Source: a virus
Direction: 5' to 3' (one strand)
Length of the DNA stretch: 26,472 bases
Virus record (IMG/VR): IMGVR_UViG_3300001851_000137
Coordinates: 1-26,472 of that record
Shown piece after piece: positions 14,161 to 20,768 of the stretch (positions within the stretch are counted from its first letter, which is position 1; every line of letters begins with the position of its first letter). The translations under genes were made by a program, and so were the position numbers. The notes beneath the pieces were generated by a model, which saw only the letters and a list, made by a program, of their open reading frames with translations, made no database searches and was not told where the DNA came from.

Positions 14161-14367
14161 CTAGACCTCCCGCTTCGGCCGTCCGCGCCGCCGCGGCTCC
14201 ATCACCGAGACTTCCGGCGTGTGCTCTGAGGCATAGAACGCGGCTGGGGTATCGGCCCAGTCCGGCCCCAACGCCCGATCCGCGTCCACGTCAGGCACAA
14301 TCACGGCTGGCAACGTCCGGTGATACCGCCAGCGTGGATAGCAGGCGATGTCGTAATCCTGATCCAT
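14161..14367 (-). CDS. Small basic-tailed protein with AT-hook motif
   Basis: This encodes 68 residues. The ATG at 14367 shares one base with the previous stop (TGATG) and its TAG directly abuts the gp4-like ATG. The first 50 residues are Tyr/Pro/Asp-rich with no recognised domain. The C-terminal PRRRGRPKREV (residues 58-68) contains the RGRP core flanked by basic residues that defines an AT-hook, which binds the minor groove of AT-rich DNA. In a head-completion gene cluster this could contact packaged DNA near the portal exit. Function is inferred from the motif only. Confidence 0.6.
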   Translation of the reverse strand: MDQDYDIACYPRWRYHRTLPAVIVPDVDADRALGPDWADTPAAFYASEHTPEVSVMEPRRRGRPKREV

Positions 14368-14645
14368 CAGCGATAGACCGCGATGAACGATTCCGCCGTC
14401 GAGCTGGCACCCACTCGACGCACGCGCAGCGGCAGAAAGAAACAGCCCGCCGCCTGCACCGTCAATGTGGTCGAATTGCCCGCCACATCGATGAGGATCG
14501 CCGTCTTTCCTGCGGCTGACGCATTGACGATGATCCCATCCGGCAGTGAGGACATCTGCATCGGTTTGGTGGTGTCGTTGCCGTCAATGTCCAGCGTGTC
14601 AGACTTGGTAATCGTGACGAAGCGTGAATAGCCCGCGTCAGCCAT
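14367..14645 (-). CDS. Small beta-rich virion-type protein (92 aa)
   Basis: This encodes 92 residues from the ATG at 14645, overlapping the upstream gene by 8 bases. The sequence is rich in beta strands and small residues, for example PDGIIVNASAAGKTAILIDV and STTLTVQAAGCFFLPLRVRR. Proteins of this size and style occur between coat and connector genes in many short- and long-tailed phages and are usually virion-associated or hypothetical. No enzymatic motif is seen. Its place between two coupled small genes supports expression with the head genes. Confidence 0.6.
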   Translation of the reverse strand: MADAGYSRFVTITKSDTLDIDGNDTTKPMQMSSLPDGIIVNASAAGKTAILIDVAGNSTTLTVQAAGCFFLPLRVRRVGASSTAESFIAVYR

Positions 14646-14856
14646 GAGTCGATGTCTCCCTTAACAGTCGTGCAATCCGATGCTGCACCGTGGTGACGCT
14701 GGCCGCACTCAACGGCCCAAACTCTTTGCGCGCCTCGGTAAGCAGGTCGAGGACCGCCAGGAGCGTGCGACGGTCAAGAGGTGCCCCACCCGCCACGCTG
14801 GCATCCACCAGTTCCGCCAAATCAGCCGCCACCACGTCACGCCCCCACCAGTTCAC
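14638..14856 (-). CDS. Small helical hypothetical protein (72 aa)
   Basis: This encodes 72 residues from the ATG at 14856, overlapping the previous gene's end by four bases (ATGA junction). The sequence is mostly Leu/Ala/Arg-rich helix (DRRTLLAVLDLLTEARKEFG, then TVQHRIARLLRE), suggesting a small helical bundle. I do not recognise a family. The position in the head-completion cluster suggests an assembly or connector role, not provable here. Confidence 0.5.
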   Translation of the reverse strand: MNWWGRDVVAADLAELVDASVAGGAPLDRRTLLAVLDLLTEARKEFGPLSAASVTTVQHRIARLLRETSTHG

Positions 14857-15617
14857 TCAGGGCGAGGCGTCTCCAACGTCTCAAGCTCCACCTGTCGGCG
14901 AATGTCCTCTGGCATCACCTCGAGGCCGTGCCTGTCCAGTGTCTTGGCCGTCTCCACGCGGTCCCGCGTCCAGACCCGCTTCGTGTAGGCATGGACCAGC
15001 TTGCCGTGCTCGTCGTGCGACTCGTAGCCGTACAGCTCTTTCGGGTCGGCCAAGAGCGTGCAGGTCTCCGGCATCACCAGATGCACGCCCAGCGCCTCGG
15101 CGCGGCCCATCCAATACTCCGTGCTCCCCCGCTGCGTGCCGTATTCACAGTCGGGCGAGTAGTTCACGCCGAAGAAGCCGAGATGGGTCACGCCTTCCGT
15201 CAACGCCAGCGCAATCATGTAGGCGACATGCGAGGTGAAATACTTGCGCGCCATGCCCATCGAGACGCGCTCAAACGGGTAGGCGATCGACGCCGGCACT
15301 TCTGGAAATCGCTCCTGCATGTAGATAGGCGTCCGACAGGTCGCCAGCCACCGCAGATACTTCTGCCCCTTGTTGTTGGACTTCGCCCAGCATTCCTTGC
15401 GGTGCAGGTCGAAGAACACATCCGGCTCGCGCTGGAACATGCCGCGTGAACTGGCGTGCCCCCACAGTTCCCAGGAGGGATCGTCCCAGGGCGCGAACTT
15501 CAGGCTCTTTTCGTGTGAGCCGAGAAAGCCAATCTTGCGGAGGCGGCCCTGACCCGCCATTGGTGGACGAGGGACTTTCACCCCCGCCACTTCCGCCCGC
15601 GTCAGGGCCACCGCCAT
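14853..15617 (-). CDS. Conserved phage protein of unknown function, Rossmann-like
   Basis: This encodes 254 residues; the ATG at 15617 follows the previous stop by one base. RKIGFLGSHEKSLKFAPWDD is a beta-strand, glycine turn and helix as in a nucleotide-binding or glycosyltransferase-like Rossmann fold. WELWGHASSRGMFQREPDVF, FELH-type FFDLHRKECW, YPFERVSMGMARKYFTSHVA, IALALTEGVTHLGFFGVNYS and EYGTQRGSTEYWMGRAEALG follow. I recognise this order (WELWG, FDLH, YF-S-xAYMIALA, GVxYS-EY-QR-ExxxG) from uncharacterised phage proteins encoded among virion genes. It looks like an enzyme rather than a structural protein, with candidate active residues His, Asp, Tyr and Arg. Activity and substrate are unknown. 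Confidence 0.6.
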   Translation of the reverse strand: MAVALTRAEVAGVKVPRPPMAGQGRLRKIGFLGSHEKSLKFAPWDDPSWELWGHASSRGMFQREPDVFFDLHRKECWAKSNNKGQKYLRWLATCRTPIYMQERFPEVPASIAYPFERVSMGMARKYFTSHVAYMIALALTEGVTHLGFFGVNYSPDCEYGTQRGSTEYWMGRAEALGVHLVMPETCTLLADPKELYGYESHDEHGKLVHAYTKRVWTRDRVETAKTLDRHGLEVMPEDIRRQVELETLETPRPE

Positions 15618-15618
15618 A

Positions 15619-16452
15619 CTACGAGAGCCCCAGGTCGCTCGCCGCGGCGAGCACGTAGGGGTAGTTCAGGAACACCGGCAGACCCACACCCGTGTGTGAG
15701 ACGGCCGACGTCACGTTGGTCGTTGCATCAGCGGTAATGAACATGTTGTAGATGTACCGCTGGGCCGTGGACGTGGTATTGATGACGGCGGTCATGCCGG
15801 CATTCGGCGAGGACACCGAAGCGGCCACAATCGGCACATAGGCCGACGTGATACCGCTCGTCGCACTCGCGTCCTGCGCGTTGGCCGCGCCATACACCTG
15901 CACCCAGCCCCACTGATCCGACGTGGAGGTCTGCTCGGCGACCACCCCGACGGAGCCCTGGAAGCCCGCCACCAGCACCGTGGCCGTGTAGTTGCCATCG
16001 TTGCTGATCGACACCGTCACGCCCGTATGGACCGTGGTGTCGAAGTTGCACATGACGTATTCCTTGCCCGCGACCGCCCGCCGCGTGCCCGGAACGCCAT
16101 AGGTGGGCAGGATGCCGTCCGGCGTGCCGCCCGTGCCGATGAGGCCGACATAGCCCCCTTCGGTCGCCGCGCCGAACTTGTCCTTGGAGCCGAACCACAC
16201 CGTGGAGCTGTTCGCGTGCGGCTTGGCCTTGGACCCATCCACCCCGCGAATCACCTCGACGGTGCCCGAGATGGGGATGGACTGAACCAGCATCTTCTCG
16301 TCGTCGATGACCAGGACCGACTGGCCCTGACCCGCGACGAGCGATCCGACGCCGTAGATGTTCGAGGTCGAGGTCAGCACGAAGCGCGTCTGCCGCGCGT
16401 CGATACCGCCCGTGGTGTTCAGAGTCGTGCTCGAGAGCTGTGCGATAGACAT
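15619..16452 (-). CDS. Probable capsid decoration / head structural protein (277 aa)
   Basis: This encodes 277 residues. The coat gene's stop lies three bases upstream, with AGGGAG before the ATG at 16452. The product is rich in Gly, Thr, Ser and Val and is predicted all-beta, for example VLVIDDEKMLVQSIPISGTV, EVIRGVDGSKAKPHANSSTV and TGVTVSISNDGNYTATVLVA. The early VLxIDxEKMxVxxI segment followed by RGxxGSxAxxH is a pattern common in phage head proteins next to the coat gene. P22 has no decoration gene here, though other coats of this type do. A head-surface or stabilising role is inferred from position and composition. Confidence 0.55.
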   Translation of the reverse strand: MSIAQLSSTTLNTTGGIDARQTRFVLTSTSNIYGVGSLVAGQGQSVLVIDDEKMLVQSIPISGTVEVIRGVDGSKAKPHANSSTVWFGSKDKFGAATEGGYVGLIGTGGTPDGILPTYGVPGTRRAVAGKEYVMCNFDTTVHTGVTVSISNDGNYTATVLVAGFQGSVGVVAEQTSTSDQWGWVQVYGAANAQDASATSGITSAYVPIVAASVSSPNAGMTAVINTTSTAQRYIYNMFITADATTNVTSAVSHTGVGLPVFLNYPYVLAAASDLGLS

Positions 16453-16455
16453 GGC

Positions 16456-17697
16456 TTAGGCTCCCTGCACGCGCAAGCAGGTCCATTCCGGCCTGATGGC
16501 GTTCCAGCCCCAGAACATGTCGAGGCGTGCGAGGTTGTTGTCATTCGAGATGTCGAAGCTCTTGGTCAGCCGCATGCTGATCCCCAGCTCTTCATCCCGG
16601 GCAAAGACGCACACCGGGGCGTCCACGTCCTCCGCGTCGGCCATCGCCAGGACCAGCGAGTCTTCCGCGAAGATGAGGCCCTGACGGCTCGTGGTCGCCG
16701 TCTGCGAGCCACCGGCCGACATGCCGAGGTAGGTGATGACCGCCGAGTTCGCCGGCAGCGCCGTCACGTTCTGGAGCGGCGTGGCGGCGGCGTAGAGAGG
16801 CGGATAGAAGTTCAGCGTCACCGTGCCCGAACTATCCGTGGTCGTCTGGGTGACCGTGAACTGCCGCAGGCGGTTCGTGCTGGTAAACGTCGCCGAGTTG
16901 ATCTCGTAGACGCCCGCCATCGTGAACCAGTCGCCTTCCTGGATGGTCGTATTGCCCGAGCCCCACCCGGTCGAACTGAGGGATGTGGCACCTTCCACGA
17001 CGTTGGCCGAGGCGCTGACAATCGGGGTCGCCGTGGTCGTGGCGCCCGTGGTATGCACCGCCACGTTCGGCGAGCTGAACCACTTCTCGATGCCATACGC
17101 CGGGCCGCCGAACTGGCCCTTGGTGAACGCCGAGCTAATGGCCCCGGTCGGCGCGAAATACGCCTTCTGGGCATCGGCAATCACCGCGCTCTGGTCGGAC
17201 GACAGAATCGCCACCAGATCCCGGTTGTTGCCGTTCATGTCCACGAGCTTGGCGTTGCCCTGCGAATACGTGAGGCCCGCCGTCGGGGACACACCCACGG
17301 AGCCAATGGAGTTCGGGATCTTCTTGTAGAGCCGCGAGAAGCCCTTGTTCTCCATGTCCTGCACGAGCGCATTGGCCGCCGGGATGATGCAGGTCCGCAT
17401 GATCTCGGACTTTTCCAGCGTCAGGGTGTAGCTGGAGAGTTCGAGCCCGATGTTGGTCTGGTCGGTGATGCTGATCGGCGTCACCTGATCGATCACGGGC
17501 TGCTTGTTCAACTGCGCGCCAGAGGCCGCACGGGGCCGCTGCGGCAGGCGGGCGTTGATGGTCGCTCCGACCTTCGCCCCCTTCACGCGAAACTGGGAGT
17601 CATACGAGCGGTTCGCGTTCTTCGCCAGGACGCACCTGTTGAGGAACTGATACGCGATCTCGTTGACCACCCACTGTGGAGTGACAACTGATGCCAT
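16456..17697 (-). CDS. Major capsid (coat) protein, P22 gp5-like
   Basis: This encodes 413 residues; P22 gp5 has 430. The ATG at 17697 has GAGG about six bases upstream and follows the scaffold stop by two bases. The N-terminus (VTPQWVVNEIAYQFLNRCVL, then GATINARLPQRPRAASGAQL) and the NIGLELSSYTLTLEKSEIM region match the P22 coat family, an HK97-fold shell protein with an inserted domain. An insertion-like beta-rich Thr/Val region (about 205-300) corresponds to the place of the P22 I-domain. The C-terminal ISMRLTKSFDISNDNNLARL ending in FWGWNAIRPEW is also typical of the family. It forms the procapsid with the scaffold encoded just upstream. Confidence 0.88.
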   Translation of the reverse strand: MASVVTPQWVVNEIAYQFLNRCVLAKNANRSYDSQFRVKGAKVGATINARLPQRPRAASGAQLNKQPVIDQVTPISITDQTNIGLELSSYTLTLEKSEIMRTCIIPAANALVQDMENKGFSRLYKKIPNSIGSVGVSPTAGLTYSQGNAKLVDMNGNNRDLVAILSSDQSAVIADAQKAYFAPTGAISSAFTKGQFGGPAYGIEKWFSSPNVAVHTTGATTTATPIVSASANVVEGATSLSSTGWGSGNTTIQEGDWFTMAGVYEINSATFTSTNRLRQFTVTQTTTDSSGTVTLNFYPPLYAAATPLQNVTALPANSAVITYLGMSAGGSQTATTSRQGLIFAEDSLVLAMADAEDVDAPVCVFARDEELGISMRLTKSFDISNDNNLARLDMFWGWNAIRPEWTCLRVQGA

Positions 17698-17699
17698 GA

Positions 17700-18659
17700 T
17701 TACCTCGCCCGACGCTCACGGTCCTCGCGTTCCCGCAGGCGCACATGCTCCTTGAGGGACCGGGCCGACTCGTCGGTGGGCTGAGCACCCGAGCCCACCG
17801 TCACGGACGGGGGCGCCGGGGCCTGTGATGTGGGAACGGGCTTCGGCGCCATCGCCGCACGCACCGTCGCTTTGACTTCGCCCAGCGCGACCAACGGGTT
17901 CACGCCAGGAGCCAATACGTCCTTCACAGCGTCCGGATGGGTCGCAAGGTGATAGAGCACCTGCGGGCCGAGCGCATCACTCGCCACAAAGGCGGCAATG
18001 GCTGGCGAGGACGGATGCTGGGCGTATTGGGCGATAAAGGGGTCGGTTACCGCGTCGAAGTCCGAGAACTGCTCCCGCATCACCTGCGCGCGACCCTGAT
18101 AGGTCGAAATCGCCTGTGAGACAGACTGCTCCTCGGCCACACGCTGACGCGCGGCGTGCTCCTGCTTCGCTTCCTGCCGTCGATCCCACGCCGCCTGGGC
18201 GCGGAGATAGCCCGCGTAGGGGTCGGCATGGTTCGGATTGGCCGCGACGAAGCTCTCGTAGGTGGGTTCCGGGTCGCGCGGGTCGATCGCCGGTGCCGCA
18301 GGGCGCGATTCTGCAGCGGGCGGAGGCTGAACCACGGCCATCTGCTCGCGCAATTCCTTGCGCTGGCGCAGCAGCTCGTTCAGTTCGCTGATTTCGGTCT
18401 GGAGCTTGGCCTTTCGGGCGTCGAGTCTCGAGGCGCGCAGCTTCCGGCCTGCCTCAGACAACTCGGCATCCGGCTTCAGGCTGTCGGCTTCGGCTGTCGC
18501 GGCAGCCTCGTCTACGACTGGCGCCGCAGGCGTTTCTGCGGCCTTCGTTTCGACAGGAATCGCGTCAGTCTTGGCGTCGTTGAGTTCAGCCTGTTCGCGC
18601 AGCGTAAGTGTCGCGGCCGTAATCGGCTGCGTCGCGGGCGCGGTTTCCGTTGCTTCCAT
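17700..18659 (-). CDS. Scaffold protein, P22 gp8-like position and layout
   Basis: The ATG at 18659, preceded by GGAG, gives 319 residues; P22 gp8 has 303. A TTG five codons upstream is possible but unneeded. The product is highly charged, Ala/Glu/Lys/Pro-rich and mostly helical: a disordered N-terminus, a coiled coil near residues 80-115 (LDARKAKLQTEISELNELLR), Pro-rich linkers, a middle helical region with PHADP-type segments, and a short basic C-terminal helix (EHVRLREREDRERRAR). The basic C-terminal helix is how P22 scaffold grips coat protein. Placement directly before coat supports the call. It should be absent from mature particles. Confidence 0.75.
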   Translation of the reverse strand: MEATETAPATQPITAATLTLREQAELNDAKTDAIPVETKAAETPAAPVVDEAAATAEADSLKPDAELSEAGRKLRASRLDARKAKLQTEISELNELLRQRKELREQMAVVQPPPAAESRPAAPAIDPRDPEPTYESFVAANPNHADPYAGYLRAQAAWDRRQEAKQEHAARQRVAEEQSVSQAISTYQGRAQVMREQFSDFDAVTDPFIAQYAQHPSSPAIAAFVASDALGPQVLYHLATHPDAVKDVLAPGVNPLVALGEVKATVRAAMAPKPVPTSQAPAPPSVTVGSGAQPTDESARSLKEHVRLREREDRERRAR

Positions 18660-18670
18660 GCGTCTCCAGA

Positions 18671-18719
18671 CCAAAAGAAAAAGGCCGGCCCAAACGCAGA
18701 TGCGTCTGGAACCGGCCTT
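18671..18719 (-). terminator. Intrinsic-terminator-like hairpin before the scaffold gene
   Basis: Reading the minus strand, AAGGCCGG (18719-18712) pairs perfectly with CCGGCCTT (18688-18681). The inner part pairs further (CCAGACGCA with TGCGTTTGG, one mismatch). The stem is followed at once by a U-rich run (TTTTTCTTTT, ending near 18673). This is a textbook rho-independent terminator shape for minus-strand transcription and has no T-run in the other direction. It ends only about ten bases before the scaffold ribosome-binding site. Confidence 0.75.
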
Positions 18720-18817
18720 GTGTTGGTGACCCGCTCGCGCGGGGCAACCGTCAGGCTATGAAGTTGTTCTGCGACCCGCGCCCGTAGCTGCGCGGAGTCT
18801 ACACTACCGTGTCAAGG

Positions 18818-19069
18818 CTACGTGCGTTTCTGGGGCCTGTCAAGGAGGATTCGGATCGGTGGCTGCGGAAATTCAGCCGCATGGGCAATCCCTTGGCCGA
18901 AGTGCAGCACCAGTGATCCGGTATAGCGTTCGGTATAGAGGCGCATCAGCAGATCGGGCATCGTTATCTGCTCTCCAATCGCAAACGCAGTGCGATTGGT
19001 TATTCGCTGCGCTTCGGTTTCACTAATGCCGAACTCTCTAGCCAATGCAGCCATTAGTCGCGTGGACAT
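18818..19069 (-). CDS. Hypothetical protein (83 aa)
   Basis: The ATG at 19069 has a G-rich sequence upstream and gives 83 residues: LMAALAREFGISETEAQRIT, then AFAIGEQITMPDLLMRLYTE and a Pro/Arg-ending tail. The first helices could be a small DNA- or protein-binding bundle. The same frame is open upstream right back to the TAG of the previous gene at 19163, passing through the second copy of the 28-bp repeat, where it would read RLKGALARLPTW; a TTG at 19102 in that stretch is an alternative start. No family recognised. It is the last gene before the hairpin that precedes the scaffold. Confidence 0.5.
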   Translation of the reverse strand: MSTRLMAALAREFGISETEAQRITNRTAFAIGEQITMPDLLMRLYTERYTGSLVLHFGQGIAHAAEFPQPPIRILLDRPQKRT

Positions 19070-19089
19070 GTCACCGATCCCCCATGTCG

Positions 19090-19117
19090 GCAACCGCGCC
19101 AAAGCCCCTTTGAGTCG
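19090..19117. repeat. Second copy of a 28-bp perfect direct repeat
   Basis: This stretch is identical to 19793-19820, about 703 bp away in the same orientation. Here it lies between two genes, in the open frame upstream of the 83-aa gene. It reads RLKGALARL on the minus strand, exactly as the C-terminal end of the coiled-coil gene does. Similarity continues weakly beyond the identical block (roughly 13 of the next 22 bases), which suggests an old duplication or recombination scar. Confidence 0.85.
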
Positions 19118-19162
19118 GTCCCGGTGGTGGCCGAGAGGCTGGCAATCAACCGCGTGGTCACA

Positions 19163-19579
19163 CTACTTGCACCCATAAAGCACGTCGAATTGAGCGACAT
19201 GCCTGAATTCCGCCACGTCAGCCGGACCGCCTGTCAGTGTTGATACCATCCATTCTTCCAGCTCCAGCCCACGCACCGACAACCCGGCCTGGCTGTCGCG
19301 GTAAAACGCGCACCCGGCGACTGTCTCGCCCAATCTTATGGCCGGCATGTCCCCACATTGGAACGCGCCATGACGCAAGAGAGCCTCGGCCAACGCCAGC
19401 GCGGCGGAGTCAAGGATGGATTCGTCGGCACCCCAATCGACCACGATCGACTGCACCTGTGTCAATTGAGGCGTTGGGACGAAGGCGATGGCCTCATCGA
19501 CAAACCGAAGCGGTCGGATTAACTTACTAGCAATAATCTCTGCCACTCGCTGCGTCATGCGCTCTAGTTGTGTACTCAT
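19163..19579 (-). CDS. Hypothetical protein (138 aa)
   Basis: An AGGAGG Shine-Dalgarno sequence is followed five bases on by the ATG at 19579, in an ATGA overlap with the upstream gene. The product reads MSTQLERMTQRVAEIIASKL at the N-terminus and continues with mixed alpha/beta sequence including VQSIVVDWGADESILDSAAL and EWMVSTLTGGPADVAEFRHV. No domain is recognised. It lies between the two 28-bp repeat copies, so it may have come in with, or been separated by, that duplication. Confidence 0.6.
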   Translation of the reverse strand: MSTQLERMTQRVAEIIASKLIRPLRFVDEAIAFVPTPQLTQVQSIVVDWGADESILDSAALALAEALLRHGAFQCGDMPAIRLGETVAGCAFYRDSQAGLSVRGLELEEWMVSTLTGGPADVAEFRHVAQFDVLYGCK

Positions 19580-19773
19580 GCCGCCTCCTGCTGGCGATAG
19601 GGCTTCCCTGTCAACCACAGCCACCGCGCACAGACGCCCTTGTCGTAGGGCGTCATGCCGTCTTCATAGGCATGGTCCAAGAGCTCCGTCACCATCGCCC
19701 GACGTTGCTTCGTGGTCTTGCCGAGCGACAAGAACCACTCGCGCTCCTCGTCTGCGGTGAGAATGTCCATCAT
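19576..19773 (-). CDS. Small hypothetical protein (65 aa)
   Basis: The start is one of two adjacent ATG codons (19773 or 19770) overlapping the previous stop (ATGA/TGATG), giving 64-65 residues. It reads LTADEEREWFLSLGKTTKQR followed by a helix and RWLWLTGKPYRQQEAA. It is charged and mostly helical with several Trp residues in the last third, and has no recognised family. It is coupled on both sides and is probably real for that reason. It could be a small regulator of the structural operon or a virion accessory. Confidence 0.5.
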   Translation of the reverse strand: MMDILTADEEREWFLSLGKTTKQRRAMVTELLDHAYEDGMTPYDKGVCARWLWLTGKPYRQQEAA

Positions 19774-19979
19774 CGACCCACCATCAGCCAACGCAACCGC
19801 GCCAAAGCCCCTTTGAGTCGTTCGCGGTCCTGCTCCAGCGCATCGACCCGCTGCGTCAGCTGATCGACACCGTGATGCAACTGGATCACGGCGTCCATGG
19901 TCGTGTTGACCGCTGCGCCCTGCTGCTTGATGGCTTTCTTCAGGTCTGCCCGATTGCCCATCGTGCCGTTAATCCGCAT
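19770..19979 (-). CDS. Short coiled-coil protein (69 aa)
   Basis: This encodes 69 residues from the ATG at 19979 with a consensus AGGAGG four to five bases upstream. Residues about 20-58 show heptad-spaced hydrophobics (MDAVIQLHHGVDQLTQRVDA, then LEQDRERLKGALARL), indicating a coiled coil likely to oligomerise. Its final segment RLKGALARL is encoded by the first copy of the 28-bp direct repeat, which recurs downstream outside this gene. No further function is visible. Confidence 0.6.
   Translation of the reverse strand: MRINGTMGNRADLKKAIKQQGAAVNTTMDAVIQLHHGVDQLTQRVDALEQDRERLKGALARLRWLMVGR
19793..19820. repeat. First copy of a 28-bp perfect direct repeat
   Basis: This copy lies in the 3' end of the coiled-coil gene and encodes its RLKGALARL segment. 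The identical partner is at 19090-19117 in the same orientation. The two copies bracket the 65-aa and 138-aa genes. Confidence 0.85.
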
Positions 19980-19988
19980 CGTCCTCCT

Positions 19989-20765
19989 CTATGCCGCCAA
20001 CAAGAGAATCGTCGCCAGTTCGTCCTCGGTCGGGTTTCGCACGCCTTTTGCCTTCACGCTGCCCACCGCAGACCGTGCTACGCAACCACCGATCGGCAGG
20101 GCGTTCGTCTGACCGACAGCCGTAACCCGACCAACCCGGCAATGGGCGTTCGCACCCCATTTCAGGTCTGCCTGTGCCGCAATCGACTCGTGCTGCTCAG
20201 GGAATGGGGCAATACCGATCCGCTGTTGATTGGCAAAGACCCACCACGGGACGCCCTCGCCCAGCGCCGTGAGATTGCCGCTGTAACTGTAGGCGACCAC
20301 GCCGACGACGGCAATCGTGGCGGCCTGCGAGGCACCCCCACCACTAGCCGTGACCGTGCCGACCGCGCTCGAGGCCGACACCCCAGAGACGGCATACAGC
20401 CCTGCCGCCGTTTCGGTCGTGCTGCCGACACTGGACGCACTGGAGACGCCAGAGACCGTCTTGAGCGCCCCCGCCTGCTCTGTGGCGGTGCCGATCGCAC
20501 TCGTCGCACTGACGCCTGACGTGGCTTTGAACGCGCCAGCCTTAGCCGTCGACGTGCCAATGGCAGACGTGGCCGAGACGCCTGTTGCGGCTTTGAGTGC
20601 CCCGCCACTGACGACGACCGTCCCGATGGCGCCTGTCGCACTGACGCCAGAGACGGCAATCAGCCCATCCGACCCAGGCAGGATTAGGAGGCCCTGCAGG
20701 GGAATCGGATGCGGCCGTCTCCCGCGTGTCAGCGGGAACAGGAGGGGATTCTGGTTATTCCGCAC
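19989..20765 (-). CDS. Tandem-repeat beta-rich protein (258 aa)
   Basis: The frame begins at a GTG at 20765 with no clear Shine-Dalgarno sequence, and the true start may differ. The centre (residues 39-148) is five 22-residue repeats built around SGVSATxAIGT; the first is SGVSATGAIGTVVVSGGALK. Degenerate later copies include GGCVARSAVGSVKAKG near the C-terminus. Between them is a Trp/Tyr/Phe-containing segment (VPWWVFANQQRIGIAPFPEQ). Such regular Gly/Ser/Ala/Val repeats suit a repetitive beta structure on a phage particle. Similar GVxATGAIGTV repeats are familiar from phage virion proteins of unknown role. Repeat number can change by recombination. Confidence 0.6.
   Translation of the reverse strand: MRNNQNPLLFPLTRGRRPHPIPLQGLLILPGSDGLIAVSGVSATGAIGTVVVSGGALKAATGVSATSAIGTSTAKAGAFKATSGVSATSAIGTATEQAGALKTVSGVSSASSVGSTTETAAGLYAVSGVSASSAVGTVTASGGGASQAATIAVVGVVAYSYSGNLTALGEGVPWWVFANQQRIGIAPFPEQHESIAAQADLKWGANAHCRVGRVTAVGQTNALPIGGCVARSAVGSVKAKGVRNPTEDELATILLLAA
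20322..20651 (-). repeat. Five 66-bp (22-codon) in-frame tandem repeats
   Basis: Five consecutive 22-codon units inside the 258-aa gene share the core GVS-A-(T/S)-(G/S)-A-(I/V)-G-(T/S). They differ mainly in the second half of each unit, so the DNA copies have diverged while the protein pattern is kept. Confidence 0.8.
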
Positions 20766-20768
20766 GGA

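Noticed and set aside
12017-14229. Long plus-strand frames opposite the gp10-like and gp4-like genes
   Set aside because: Both are Arg-rich without domains and lie wholly opposite recognised structural genes.
16027-17691. Long open frame of 554 codons on the plus strand opposite the coat and decoration genes
   Set aside because: It is Arg/His/Gly-rich, has no recognisable domain and mirrors the codon structure of well-supported minus-strand genes. It is a shadow caused by high GC at third positions.
18796-18815. Perfect TTGACA with a TAGACT nearby on the minus strand, as a promoter for scaffold
   Set aside because: The two elements are only eight bases apart, far too close to act together, and no other -10 element lies at proper spacing. 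Any transcript would also meet the hairpin first.
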